From Cyclobacterium sp. SYSU L10401 (GTDB taxonomy: Bacteria > Bacteroidota > Bacteroidia > Cytophagales > Cyclobacteriaceae), in assembly GCF_010993705.1 (NCBI RefSeq), contig NZ_WOFO01000007.1, forward strand, positions 186,001-250,000: a stretch of 64,000 nt of DNA. Reading direction: 5' to 3'. The position numbers and the translations under genes are program-made. Numbering within the stretch: the stretch's first letter is position 1; each line of letters opens with the position of its first letter. The notes under the pieces are model-generated. The model worked only from the letters and a program-made list of their open reading frames with translations, ran no database searches and was not told the origin of the DNA. This document shows positions 1-8,092 of the stretch, piece after piece.

Positions 1-1028
1 ATCAGGGCCAAGTTCTTGTCATAAACTGAAAGATACACCCTTGCCCTATCCGGACTCAGATCCTGCATGGGTTTTTGGGAATTCGGATTATATTCGCCCA
101 TAGAGGAAAACCGGTAGAAAAACCCTTTTTCAGCATCCCAAAAAGGGGCTCCATAGGAAATTTCTTCATTGATGGACCGGTAAACAGCATTCATTTCTTT
201 CTCTGAACTAACTTCATTGCGGTACACCCCAGACTTTTCAGCCGGCATGATCCGGCTTTCGTATGTATAATGCAGCAAAGTATCTGTTGCCTGATCCAAC
301 ACATAAAGCTCATTGCTTACACCTGAACCCAAAATGACTTTACCTCCTTCCAGCACAAGGTAGGAACCAGGGTAAACAGAACTTTTGGATGGACCATCGG
401 TAAAAGTCACCTTAAATGGGCGGACCCGTTCCATAATCACAGTAGGTATCCGTTTGATTTCTTTGTTAATGCCATCAATGATGGCCAGTTCATATTCATC
501 CGTATCGAAGAGGGTGGCCATCCCATAAAAAACCAGGGAATCATCAGCAAAACCTTTGATCCGGTCCAACTGCTCATTTCCTGAAAAATGTCCCGAAGGC
601 TCACCCAATTTGTTTAGCGGAAGGTCCATCACCTTTTTTCCCTTCCAGGTAAATATACCCCCCACTCCTGTATAACTTCCAAAATAAAGGCTGTCTGTGT
701 TTACCGGAAAGATGGTAAAAACTCTTTCGCCAATGCCATTGGGTCCCTGTTTTTCAAAGGGAATTTTCTCTATCAATCGAAGCTCGTCCAGATCAATCTT
801 TTCAAGGGTGTAGTCAAAATGATTGAAATTATACAAGTATCGGTGATCCGGAGAAAGAAAGGATTGAGAGAGCCATCCATTCAAAAAAAGGATCTCATCT
901 TTGGAATCCACCATTACCGTATCCATAGAAAACGACATGCTATTTCTATTTGCAAGCTTGGATTGCTGTTCAGGACTTCCGCATGAAACCAATAAAATTA
1001 TGGAGAAAAGGAAAATAAAATCTTTCAT
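1..1028 (-). CDS. DUF4221-like lipoprotein, partial (C-terminus beyond left edge)
   Basis: The reading frame opens at an ATG at 1028 and stays open to the window edge, giving 342 residues. The N-terminus (MKDFIFLFSIILLVSCGS) is a lipoprotein signal with the lipobox LVSC, so the mature protein should be anchored in a membrane by its Cys. It shares with the three lipoproteins at 1906-5812 the block SMDTVMVDSKDEILFLNG, then YLYNFN, EKIDL, the motif KQGPNGIG, and a late segment beginning RVYLSVYDKNL. These match the Bacteroidota family I know as DUF4221, probably a beta-propeller; the function is unknown. By comparison with the paralogues about 40 residues are missing on the left. Family assignment is from memory of the motif pattern. 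Confidence 0.7.
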   Translation of the reverse strand, partial: MKDFIFLFSIILLVSCGSPEQQSKLANRNSMSFSMDTVMVDSKDEILFLNGWLSQSFLSPDHRYLYNFNHFDYTLEKIDLDELRLIEKIPFEKQGPNGIGERVFTIFPVNTDSLYFGSYTGVGGIFTWKGKKVMDLPLNKLGEPSGHFSGNEQLDRIKGFADDSLVFYGMATLFDTDEYELAIIDGINKEIKRIPTVIMERVRPFKVTFTDGPSKSSVYPGSYLVLEGGKVILGSGVSNELYVLDQATDTLLHYTYESRIMPAEKSGVYRNEVSSEKEMNAVYRSINEEISYGAPFWDAEKGFFYRFSSMGEYNPNSQKPMQDLSPDRARVYLSVYDKNLAL

Positions 1029-1146
1029 CTCTTAAATAGTTAATTTTAAATAATTTGAGGTGTTGATTTAAAATGAAAAAAACATAATTGGAAATTGAGG
1101 ATTTAGGATTATTGGAGACAGTTTTTTGGGCTGATTACATATGTAC

Positions 1147-1746
1147 CTATTTGATTATGTTTAATTTAGGGAAGTATTTCACCTTCTTCTCATTTTCAAT
1201 TTTAACCGTATTAATTAAAATTAAAACGAAATTGTATAAATATAAAAATCCCAGTACAGCAAATTTAACTAATGGGTTTCCCAGTACGGCTGGAGATATA
1301 TCCCCAGCTTGACTAAGTCGATAATACATACTACCAATGAAATAGATGTAAGTTAATATCACTATAATGGTCCAGGATATCTGAAAATTCAGAATTTCCT
1401 TACTTATGTAATTTATATCCTTTATTTTTCCCTTTCTGGAAATCCATAATATTAATGGAATTAATATTCCTAAAAGAGGGAATAGAACAAACCCTAGCGA
1501 AGAAAGATTTAAAGCCATAAGAAAACCTTTGTCTTCAGTAATAGTCCAATCAATTATCTCATCCGGACTTGAATCCAAGGCACTAGCCAATCGTCTAAGC
1601 GTGTCTCCACGTGGTTCTGTTTCACCATTCTCAATTCGCTGGATGGTTCGGATGCCTAATCCTGAGTTTTCTGCTAATAGTTCTTGAGAAAGTCCCCTGC
1701 GATTACGTAATTCCCTTACCCTTGTTGCCAGAATTAAATTTTTCAT
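1147..1746 (-). CDS. XRE-type HTH regulator with DUF4870-like membrane domain
   Basis: This 199-residue protein has an N-terminal helix-turn-helix (residues about 8-62; LSQELLAENSGLGIRTIQRIE is a typical XRE recognition region) followed by hydrophobic segments near 74-102, 124-142 and 160-180. The segment after the first helix, with WISRKGKIKDINY and KEILNFQISW, resembles DUF4870, a small membrane domain often attached to such HTH domains in Bacteroidota. It is likely a membrane-tethered transcriptional regulator. It lies between two lipoprotein paralogues in the same orientation. The gene is more AT-rich than its neighbours. A good -7 box and an inverted repeat just upstream suggest autoregulation. 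The target genes are not known. Confidence 0.75.
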   Translation of the reverse strand: MKNLILATRVRELRNRRGLSQELLAENSGLGIRTIQRIENGETEPRGDTLRRLASALDSSPDEIIDWTITEDKGFLMALNLSSLGFVLFPLLGILIPLILWISRKGKIKDINYISKEILNFQISWTIIVILTYIYFIGSMYYRLSQAGDISPAVLGNPLVKFAVLGFLYLYNFVLILINTVKIENEKKVKYFPKLNIIK

Positions 1747-1752
1747 CTTTTC

Positions 1753-1781
1753 TATACTTTTAATTATCGAGCAAAAGTATA
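1753..1781 (-). promoter_or_regulatory. Promoter -7 box within an inverted repeat, candidate autoregulatory operator
   Basis: Read on the minus strand, TACTTTTG (1772-1779) is a perfect TAnnTTTG box for the HTH gene starting at 1746. It is embedded in an inverted repeat with 9-nt arms, TATACTTTT (1753-1761) and AAAAGTATA (1773-1781), separated by 11 nt. A dimeric XRE protein binding here would cover its own promoter. The repeat is seen directly; the operator role is inference. Confidence 0.45.
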
Positions 1782-1905
1782 CTTTTCCAATTCACGTGAT
1801 TACGCCCCTATAGCGTCATATTTACGCCATTTGTGTTTAATGCGTCAAAGCGATGCCATTTATGGCCATCTTAGTTTTATGATTCAAGATTGGATAGATC
1901 CGAAA

Positions 1906-3042
1906 TCATAATTCAAAATTCAAGCGCACAAACCCCAGCTCATTCTCCAGATTGACAAACAGCCAAAGCATGCCGTCCTTGACAAAATGGAATCCGGGTG
2001 GTTTCGTTAAATCTTCAACAAGGGATTCTGCAATCACGTTAAAATCAGCATCAAATACCGTCAGGTATACGGATGATTTATACACTTCCTCCTTAATAGC
2101 AGGGCTTGCAAAGTTGACAGCTTTATGGGAAAACCGGTAGAATCGATTGTTTTTTTTATCCCAAACGGGAGCCATAAAACTGATTTCTTGTTGTACGCTT
2201 TGGGTTTCTTTCTTAAATTCTTCCTCTGTTTCTGTTACCTGGTTGTATTTGCCTTTTTTCCTATCTTCCGTAAGCATAGGTTTATAGTTGATCTTTTTTA
2301 AAGTATCTAAATCGGCATCGTAAAGCAGGATTGTATTATTTACCTCATTGGTAATGATGTAATTGCCTTTGTGCTTAGAAATATTGGCTGAGGGAAAGGA
2401 CATTTGTACTCTAGAAGGACTACTTAGCACAAATCGAAAGTTCTCCAGTGCATCCAAAGGAATCGGAGTCTTCTTCAAATGTCTGAAATCGGAATCCAAC
2501 ACACCCAAGGAAAAGGTTCTTTCCCTGGCATTTCTAATCAAGCCCACCATCTTCTGCGGATCAAACATATAGGTATTCAGAAATTCAAAACGTTCGCCCT
2601 CAATCAACCGATCCCCGTCGAAATCTATCTCCGCAATGGGGAATTCAGCCACCTTTCTCCCTTTTAAGTCAAAAATACCAACTTTTACGTACCCTAAAAA
2701 CGCCACCAATTCGTCTGATATCAGATCCATTCTATATACCATATCTCCAACTCCATCAGGACCTTCCTTTTCGAATGCCAGTTTATCTTCAAGCTTCCTA
2801 CTGTTTAAATTGATTTTCTCAATGGTGTGGTCGGAAAGGTTGAAATTATAGAGATAGTCTCTTTTGGCCTCCAGCGAAGCCATCCGAAGCCCTGCATTTA
2901 AATACAGCAGTTCATTTCCCGGATCAATCATTACTGTATCCAGAGAAAACTCCAGGTTAGTTATTCCCTGATTTCCAACCTTCTCTTTTTCGCCACAACC
3001 GATAAGATAGCTGCATAAATAGATTACCAAAAACTTTCTCAT
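1906..3042 (-). CDS. DUF4221-like lipoprotein, paralogue 2
   Basis: A 378-residue lipoprotein with signal MRKFLVIYLCSYLIGC, whose lipobox LIGC places the lipidated Cys at residue 16. It carries the family blocks FSLDTVMIDPGNELLYLNAG, YLYNFN, EKINL and KEGPDGVG, a middle region with aromatic strands, and the C-terminal pattern GFHFVKDGMLWLFVNLENEL followed by GFVRLNF. The length is usual for the family. It ends 32 nt after the start of the next paralogue upstream (4247-3075), so the two probably share a transcript. Likely a periplasm- or surface-exposed propeller of unknown function. Confidence 0.75.
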   Translation of the reverse strand: MRKFLVIYLCSYLIGCGEKEKVGNQGITNLEFSLDTVMIDPGNELLYLNAGLRMASLEAKRDYLYNFNLSDHTIEKINLNSRKLEDKLAFEKEGPDGVGDMVYRMDLISDELVAFLGYVKVGIFDLKGRKVAEFPIAEIDFDGDRLIEGERFEFLNTYMFDPQKMVGLIRNARERTFSLGVLDSDFRHLKKTPIPLDALENFRFVLSSPSRVQMSFPSANISKHKGNYIITNEVNNTILLYDADLDTLKKINYKPMLTEDRKKGKYNQVTETEEEFKKETQSVQQEISFMAPVWDKKNNRFYRFSHKAVNFASPAIKEEVYKSSVYLTVFDADFNVIAESLVEDLTKPPGFHFVKDGMLWLFVNLENELGFVRLNFEL

Positions 3043-3074
3043 TTTATAGCTAATTTCTTGGGAGGATGGTGGAT

Positions 3075-4247
3075 TTATGATTTCCGAATGGGTAAATCCG
3101 AAATCGACATACGTACAAACCCCATCTCATCCTCCATATTCTCAAAAATCCAGATTTTACCGTCTTTGGCGAAGTGATAGGCTGGTTTATTCGTCAACAT
3201 AGGCACTCTGGATTCAGCGATTTGATTCAAATCTTTGTCAAAAACAGTCAGGTATACCTTCGCCCCTGTAGGAGACGGGACCATGCGGTTTTCGGGCGTT
3301 TCGGCAGTATCGGAAAATTCAGCCATACTGGAAAAACGGTAATATAATTCGTTTTTTTCATCCCAATGGACAGCATGAAACCCGATTTCCTCGTGAATTC
3401 TCCTGTAAATCCCCTCCATTTCTTTCCGGTCACTGACCTTACCGGGATGATTGCCTTTTTTTTCATTGGCCGTCAGTTCGCTTTCAAAAGCCCTTTGGTC
3501 TAAGACCCCTGTGAGCGGATCATACACATAAAGGTCGCTGGACACCTCTGCACCTAAAATTACCTTCCCACCTTCGCATTTAACGTATTCTGAAGTCCCC
3601 ATAACATAACCCATTTGACCATCATTGAATTCGATCTTAAAAGCACTGGTTTTTTCGAAAAGCGGTACATCAATCCTTTTAAAATGGTCTTTGCCCAAAT
3701 CAAAAACCGCCAGGGCGGTGGTTTTTTGCTCCCAATTTGAAACCAAACCGAAAAACACCTGGGGCTTTCCCGGTTGGATAACAGGCATAAAAAGATGTTC
3801 CCCATCTACTATCCGTTCAGCCTCCGCTCCTACTTTCTTGAAGTCAAACTGCCGCTTTTTATTCCCATCCCAATCCAGGAAATTGTCCTGGTTATAGCTT
3901 CTGAACAAAATGGAAGTTTCATCCACTAACAAAAAACCCATAACATACTGCCCCACGCCGTTTGGCCCCTCCTTGGAAAGGTTGATTTTGTCTTCAAACT
4001 TGAGTTCATCCAGATTGATTTTTTCAATGGAAAAATCGGTAGGATTAAAATTATACAGATACTTTTTATCCGGGCTCAATTGGGCTTGATTCAAACCAGA
4101 ATTTAAGAATAGGATTTCCTGACCCGGATCTACCATGACCGTATCCAGGCTAAAATCCAGGCGGACTTCACCGTTTTTTTCCCGGGTATCACGGCCCTCA
4201 CAGCCAATAAGTAAACTAGCGAAGAAAAGAAAAACGAAAAGCCTCAT
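3075..4247 (-). CDS. DUF4221-like lipoprotein, paralogue 3
   Basis: A 390-residue lipoprotein (MRLFVFLFFASLLIGC, lipobox LIGC). It has the blocks FSLDTVMVDPGQEILFLNSG, YLYNFN, IEKINLDEL and KEGPNGVG, and ends with AKDGKIWIFENMEDEMGFVR plus a short tail SISDLPIRKS absent from its relatives. It is the first gene of a probable two-gene unit with the lipoprotein ending at 1906. The 410-nt region upstream holds three evenly spaced copies of TACCCTGT that may be its control region. Function unknown; secreted beta-propeller is the most plausible fold. Confidence 0.75.
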   Translation of the reverse strand: MRLFVFLFFASLLIGCEGRDTREKNGEVRLDFSLDTVMVDPGQEILFLNSGLNQAQLSPDKKYLYNFNPTDFSIEKINLDELKFEDKINLSKEGPNGVGQYVMGFLLVDETSILFRSYNQDNFLDWDGNKKRQFDFKKVGAEAERIVDGEHLFMPVIQPGKPQVFFGLVSNWEQKTTALAVFDLGKDHFKRIDVPLFEKTSAFKIEFNDGQMGYVMGTSEYVKCEGGKVILGAEVSSDLYVYDPLTGVLDQRAFESELTANEKKGNHPGKVSDRKEMEGIYRRIHEEIGFHAVHWDEKNELYYRFSSMAEFSDTAETPENRMVPSPTGAKVYLTVFDKDLNQIAESRVPMLTNKPAYHFAKDGKIWIFENMEDEMGFVRMSISDLPIRKS

Positions 4248-4657
4248 GTGGTTAAGATTTGATTTAGACTAAAAAATTAAGAATTTTCCGGGCAAATTAA
4301 AATAAATAGGTGTTAAAAAAGGGTAAATAAACCACACATTTAATTTTGGTCTCTATATATTACATGTTTCGTCATATATTACCCTGTAAATACTGCACAT
4401 TTTCAATCAAAATACCCTGTATTTATTACATTTTATCTAATGAACCTACCCTGTCTCCTTTTATTTAACCATATAAGAGATATAAGGGATTATAAGGGTG
4501 AAGTTTCCCGGGTTACTTTATTCACCAATTATCTATGCCTTCCGTCGGGTTATAAGATCCCAAAACAACCAAAATAACTAAAAAAATTCCTTATATGTTC
4601 TTCTATGCCTTATATGGTTCAGATTCCTTTTTTTAACAACCTACAAACCATCCGAAA
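4248..4657. other. 410-nt AT-rich gap between lipoprotein paralogues
   Basis: No coding sequence is evident. The stretch holds three TACCCTGT octamers (4380-4454), several ATAAGGG-like runs (about 4465-4500), and a 10-mer TCTATGCCTT present twice (4532-4541 and 4602-4611). As both neighbours are on the minus strand, this is the upstream region of the gene starting at 4247. Confidence 0.6.
4380..4454. repeat. Three phased TACCCTGT octamers
   Basis: Exact copies lie at 4380-4387, 4413-4420 and 4447-4454. Their starts are 33 and 34 nt apart, close to three helical turns, so they would lie near one face of the DNA. The intervening sequences are AT-rich and differ from each other. They lie 130-210 nt upstream of the lipoprotein gene starting at 4247. 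This could be a transcription-factor binding array; no factor is known. Confidence 0.45.
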
Positions 4658-5812
4658 TCACAAATCGAAACTCAACCTTACAAAGCCCATCTCGTCTTCC
4701 AAATTCTCAAAAATCCAGATTCTTCCATCTTTGGCGAAGTGGTAAGGCGGTGGCTCGTCCAATTCAGGAACGGCAGATTCCCGCAAAAAATTAAAATCGG
4801 CATCGTAGATCGTGAGGTACACGCTGGCACCCGTAGGTCTGGGAAAAAGACCATCCGAAGGACTGGTCTCCCCTACCCGGTATTCCTGCTTGTAGGAAAA
4901 CCTAAAATAAACCTTTCGACTTTCGTCCCAAAAGGGCTTATTATAGGAAATTTCCTCCGTCGCTTTCTTATACAATTCTTGAAACAAGGCCCTATCGTTT
5001 ATTTTTTCCGGAAAGACGGTCTCCTTTTCCCGGGGAATCCAACCGTTTTCGAAGGTCTTTTTATGAAATTCCTCTTGTCCCGGTTCCCGTATATAGAGAT
5101 CTGAACTTCCGTTTAGGCCGAGCAAAACCCTATCATTTACCACTTCCAGGTATTCTCCGCCGCTTATAAATAAAGCAGTGGTCCCATCGTCAAAGTCCGT
5201 TTGGTACTGTGTGGACTTCTCCAGCAAGGGGTTCCTTACTTTCCGATACGTTTTTTCTTCCGTGTCCCAGAACATTAGCTGCGGTTCCCGTTCTCCGGGA
5301 ATGATATATACCCCGGCATAGGCCGACCGGGTCTCCGGCAATCGCACCGGAAACAGTACGTTTCCTTCTTCCCTTTCCGAGGCAAAGGAAGGGATTGTTT
5401 CCGGGCCTACATCGGCTAGCTTTTTTCCGTTGCTATCAAACAGGGCATGATTGCCGTACCCGGACATCAAAAACCGATCCCCGTCCACCAGTCTCAGCCC
5501 CAGGGAATATCCCCCAATGCCATCCGGTCCTTCTTTTTCGAATGGAAGCAAAGCCTCCAGTGCCAAGGTATTTAAATCAATTTTTTCCATGGCACTTGTT
5601 TGGCCATTAAGGTTGTACAGATAGTGTTTGTCCCCGGTAAGGACTGCAGAACGCAAGCCGGTATTCAGAAACAGGATCTCGCCCCTGGCATCAATCTGGA
5701 CCGTGTCCAGAGTAAAATTCAATTCCGGCGCTCGACCGTTCTCACCGGAGGAATCGTCGGATCCACAAGCTGCCAAAAACAGGAAAACCAAGAAGAACAA
5801 CAATTGCTTCAT
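4658..5812 (-). CDS. DUF4221-like lipoprotein, paralogue 4
   Basis: The start is placed at 5812 (MKQLLFFLVFLFLAACGSD) because this gives a perfect lipoprotein signal with lipobox LAAC. The frame is open further upstream to 5953, but that extension is repeat-derived and not signal-like. The protein has 384 residues with the family blocks FTLDTVQIDARGEILFLNTG, YLYNLN, MEKIDL, KEGPDGIG and AKDGRIWIFENLEDEMGFVR. It is the first of the array and is separated from the next paralogue by 410 nt. Its codon use is more GC-rich than that of the preceding paralogues. Function unknown. Confidence 0.75.
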   Translation of the reverse strand: MKQLLFFLVFLFLAACGSDDSSGENGRAPELNFTLDTVQIDARGEILFLNTGLRSAVLTGDKHYLYNLNGQTSAMEKIDLNTLALEALLPFEKEGPDGIGGYSLGLRLVDGDRFLMSGYGNHALFDSNGKKLADVGPETIPSFASEREEGNVLFPVRLPETRSAYAGVYIIPGEREPQLMFWDTEEKTYRKVRNPLLEKSTQYQTDFDDGTTALFISGGEYLEVVNDRVLLGLNGSSDLYIREPGQEEFHKKTFENGWIPREKETVFPEKINDRALFQELYKKATEEISYNKPFWDESRKVYFRFSYKQEYRVGETSPSDGLFPRPTGASVYLTIYDADFNFLRESAVPELDEPPPYHFAKDGRIWIFENLEDEMGFVRLSFDL

Positions 5813-5927
5813 GAGCCGTAAGATGATTGAAATAGAAAAAATACGAAAAAAATGGCGGGCTTGAAAATTCCTCTCGACAATAAAAATCCTATCAAATGGA
5901 GTCATTGCCAGAGGTCTTACGAAATGA

Positions 5928-5971
5928 AACCGTTGAGGTCTCGAAGACCTCAACGGTTACGGACATTGACC
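5928..5971. repeat. REP-like palindromic repeat, copy 1
   Basis: The core at 5928-5958 is a near-perfect palindrome with 14-nt arms AACCGTTGAGGTCT and AGACCTCAACGGTT around the loop CGA, followed by TACGGACATTGAC. A second copy lies 94 nt downstream with the same flank. A separate small hairpin, GGGGTT..AACCCC, lies between them at 5975-5991. Intergenic, structured and repeated, this fits a REP-like element. Confidence 0.7.
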
Positions 5972-6021
5972 TTTGGGGTTTTCCCAACCCCGAAGGTCTT
6001 TCCGCAGCGCGTGCACGGAAA

Positions 6022-6065
6022 AACCGTCGAGGTCCCAAAGACCTCAACGGTTATGGACATCGACC
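6022..6065. repeat. REP-like palindromic repeat, copy 2
   Basis: AACCGTCGAGGTC and GACCTCAACGGTT (6022-6052) repeat the first palindrome with one T-to-C change in the left arm and a changed loop, then TATGGACATCGACCT. The changes relative to copy 1 are few. Together the copies occupy most of the 315-nt gap between 5812 and 6128, which has no convincing gene. Confidence 0.65.
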
Positions 6066-6127
6066 TCAAGGGTTATAGACGATTGCGGTTTTCCCAATCC
6101 AGTCTTTCCCGGAGTGGGCAGAAAGTA

Positions 6128-6616
6128 TCAAATCCCCTTTCCTACCTTGGCCAGGGCCTTTTGGTCAAACTGTCCTTCCAGCTCTATCACCAGGTATTCG
6201 GCATCCTCATTGGAACGGATCAGCAGCACCAGGCCCTTCATGCTGCGCTGTCCCAGGGCATAAATGGAAACGCCGCTGTCTTTTTCTTCCGCCTCCATCA
6301 TCAGTTCGTAGTTTTCCCGTTCCAGTCCTTGCGCCAACTTTCTGAAATCGGAACGTGCCTGATTTCCCCTCACCGGGAGCTTAAACAGCTTCACCCGTTC
6401 GATGCTCTCCGTGATGGCAGACAGGTTGGCTTCTTCGATGTCTATGTCCCAGCCCTTGGCAAAATCCAGGAAGTTGCCCGCCAGATCCAGGTGAAAGAAG
6501 GATTCCTCCCCTTTGTATTGATTGTAAAGCCGATCTACGCTTTTACTTTGCCCAAAGAGGCTTAGGGGTAGGCAAAATAACAGAGAAAGGGAGACAATAG
6601 TCAGTGCATTTTTCAT
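6128..6616 (-). CDS. DUF4252-like secreted protein 1
   Basis: The start at 6616 is chosen because MKNALTIVSLSLLFCLPLSLFGQ is a clear signal peptide ending in the common Bacteroidota pattern GQ; the frame is open to 6658 but the extra residues precede the signal. The product has 162 residues. Its start SVDRLYNQYKGEESFFHLDL and its later LVIELEGQFDQKALAKVGKG resemble DUF4252, small secreted proteins regularly encoded with ECF sigma factors in Bacteroidota. It is the last gene of the sigma-factor operon, 45 nt after its relative. The role is unknown. Confidence 0.65.
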   Translation of the reverse strand: MKNALTIVSLSLLFCLPLSLFGQSKSVDRLYNQYKGEESFFHLDLAGNFLDFAKGWDIDIEEANLSAITESIERVKLFKLPVRGNQARSDFRKLAQGLERENYELMMEAEEKDSGVSIYALGQRSMKGLVLLIRSNEDAEYLVIELEGQFDQKALAKVGKGI

Positions 6617-6661
6617 GATGGTGTAGTTGAATGTGTAATCGATATATAAATTTTTCAAAAC

Positions 6662-7189
6662 TTATTCTTTGTTGCCCTGCCCGTATTCCTTCATACCTGG
6701 CAGGTTGGTTTTTTCGGAAAGCATGTTCAGGTCTTGATAGGTAAAATCCCCCAGCATGCTCATCAGGGTGAATTCGGTATTTGCTCCCGAAACCATCAGC
6801 AGCTCCTTTATCCTGCCTCCTTCCTCTCTGACCATAAACTTCAGCGAACTTCCCTTGTCTTTGATATCCATGAGCTCTTCGTACTTGTTGCGGTTGAGCA
6901 GTCCAATGGCCTCATCAAACATGTTTAGTCCACTTACCTGTTCACCGGAAAGGATACGGATGCCTTTCACTTTGGAAATCAGGGAAAAAAGCTCTTCTGC
7001 CTCCTCATCCCCCTCCACACTATTGGAACTAAGGAAGCCTCCTGCCATTTGCATCATTTTCGGGCTGATATATACCCGGGAAAAGCGCTCATCCTCCATG
7101 TATTTGTCATAAAAACGCTCAATGGCATCTTCCTGCGCTTGTACCAGTACAGGTAGAAGCAAAACGACCAATCCTACTAATTTTTTCAT
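6662..7189 (-). CDS. DUF4252-like secreted protein 2
   Basis: A 175-residue protein with signal peptide MKKLVGLVVLLLPVLVQAQ. The mature region (IERFYDKYMEDERFSRVYIS, KGIRILSG, GDFTYQDLNMLSE) follows the same plan as the gene at 6128-6616 and matches DUF4252. Its start codon overlaps the stop of the anti-sigma-like gene by 4 nt (ATGA), so translation is probably coupled. Its role in the sigma-controlled response is not known; it may be an output or a sensor of the system. Confidence 0.7.
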   Translation of the reverse strand: MKKLVGLVVLLLPVLVQAQEDAIERFYDKYMEDERFSRVYISPKMMQMAGGFLSSNSVEGDEEAEELFSLISKVKGIRILSGEQVSGLNMFDEAIGLLNRNKYEELMDIKDKGSSLKFMVREEGGRIKELLMVSGANTEFTLMSMLGDFTYQDLNMLSEKTNLPGMKEYGQGNKE

Positions 7190-7614
7190 CTTTGATGTTG
7201 ATTATTGATTTCATACCAATCTGTTCCTGCATTGAGGTATTTCAGATTTTCTACATTTTCCAGTTGCCGGCTACCTTTATTTAGCTGCTCCTGCAAGAGT
7301 ACCATGGCCTCCACCACCTGCAGATAGGCCTGCTTTTGTTGCTGCTCCCGGTAGCTGGCATATCCCCACCAGCAGGCCATAAGGGTAAAGAGCAGGGCTA
7401 TCCCGGCTACCATCCTTTGCCAGGGAAAAGCTGTAGCCGGTTTTGGGAAAACTTTGGGCTTTTCGTCTCTCAAAGCAGCCATGCCTTTTCTAAAGGTGGG
7501 TTGAGGCTGATTTTCAGTCAATCCTTCCTGCTCCCCAAAAAGCAAACTTTCTTCTTCCAGGCTGCTTTCCCCCTTCCAATATTTTTCCCACAATTCAGAT
7601 TTGTCCGTTTCCAT
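7186..7614 (-). CDS. Probable anti-sigma factor-like single-pass membrane protein
   Basis: A 142-residue protein without a recognisable catalytic domain. Residues 1-60 are charged and would be cytoplasmic (starting ELWEKYWKGESSLEEESLL); one membrane segment lies at about 66-87 (MVAGIALLFTLMACWWGY); the rest is a short outer helix. Short membrane proteins starting with such a small helical segment commonly sit after ECF sigma factor genes and hold the sigma factor at the membrane. It overlaps the sigma gene by 20 nt and the DUF4252 gene by 4 nt. The anti-sigma role is inferred from context and topology. Confidence 0.6.
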   Translation of the reverse strand: METDKSELWEKYWKGESSLEEESLLFGEQEGLTENQPQPTFRKGMAALRDEKPKVFPKPATAFPWQRMVAGIALLFTLMACWWGYASYREQQQKQAYLQVVEAMVLLQEQLNKGSRQLENVENLKYLNAGTDWYEINNQHQR

Positions 7615-8092
7615 TGTTTTCCAGATAGGTTTTTAACTTTTTCCTTGCCCGGTGCAGGTTTACTTTGACCTGTTCTTCGGGCAATTCCATATAGCTTGCT
7701 ATTTCCTGATGTGTCAATCCCTCCACCTCCCGGAGGTAGAAAATTTCCCTTTGTTTGGCCGGTAACAGGTCCAGAAACCTGTAAACCATTTTCACCTCCC
7801 GGGAAAAGTCCTGTTTCTCGCTCTCAACCTCCATCAGTTGGGAATCAGCTTCATCCAGTACTTCATGTTTTCCGTCCCTCCTGATTTGCATCAGTGACTC
7901 ATTTTTCAATGTTTTCACCATCCAGCCCACAGGATTATTCATGTGTTCCAGCTGATTACTGTGCAGGAATCCCTTGGTCATGGTCTCCTGTACGGCATCC
8001 TGCGCTTTATCTCTGTCCTTTAACCAAAGCAAGGCAAAACGGTAAAGCCGGTTTTTAAGGGGCCAAATTTCGGTTTCAAAAAAGGACTTCAT
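7595..8092 (-). CDS. ECF-type RNA polymerase sigma factor
   Basis: The start at 8092 (MKSFFETEIWPLKNRLYRFA) gives a 165-residue protein of normal ECF length; upstream in-frame sequence to 8299 is not sigma-like. Region 2 is seen as FALLWLKDRDKAQDAVQETM and region 4 as LPAKQREIFYLREVEGLTHQEIA followed by VKVNLHRARKKLK, the DNA-binding helix for the -35-type element. It leads the operon sigma, anti-sigma-like, DUF4252, DUF4252. Such sigma factors usually activate their own operon. No promoter was resolved by eye. Confidence 0.9.
   Translation of the reverse strand: MKSFFETEIWPLKNRLYRFALLWLKDRDKAQDAVQETMTKGFLHSNQLEHMNNPVGWMVKTLKNESLMQIRRDGKHEVLDEADSQLMEVESEKQDFSREVKMVYRFLDLLPAKQREIFYLREVEGLTHQEIASYMELPEEQVKVNLHRARKKLKTYLENNGNGQI

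Noticed and set aside
1088-1312. 74-codon plus-strand frame
   Set aside because: Opposite the membrane part of the HTH gene and low in complexity.
4380-4454. Short regularly spaced repeats as a CRISPR array
   Set aside because: Only an 8-nt core is conserved, there are three copies, and no cas genes are in the window.
5852-6565. 237-codon plus-strand frame across the palindromes and the DUF4252 gene
   Set aside because: It runs through the REP-like repeats and opposite a signal-peptide protein; translation is repeat-like and has no domain.
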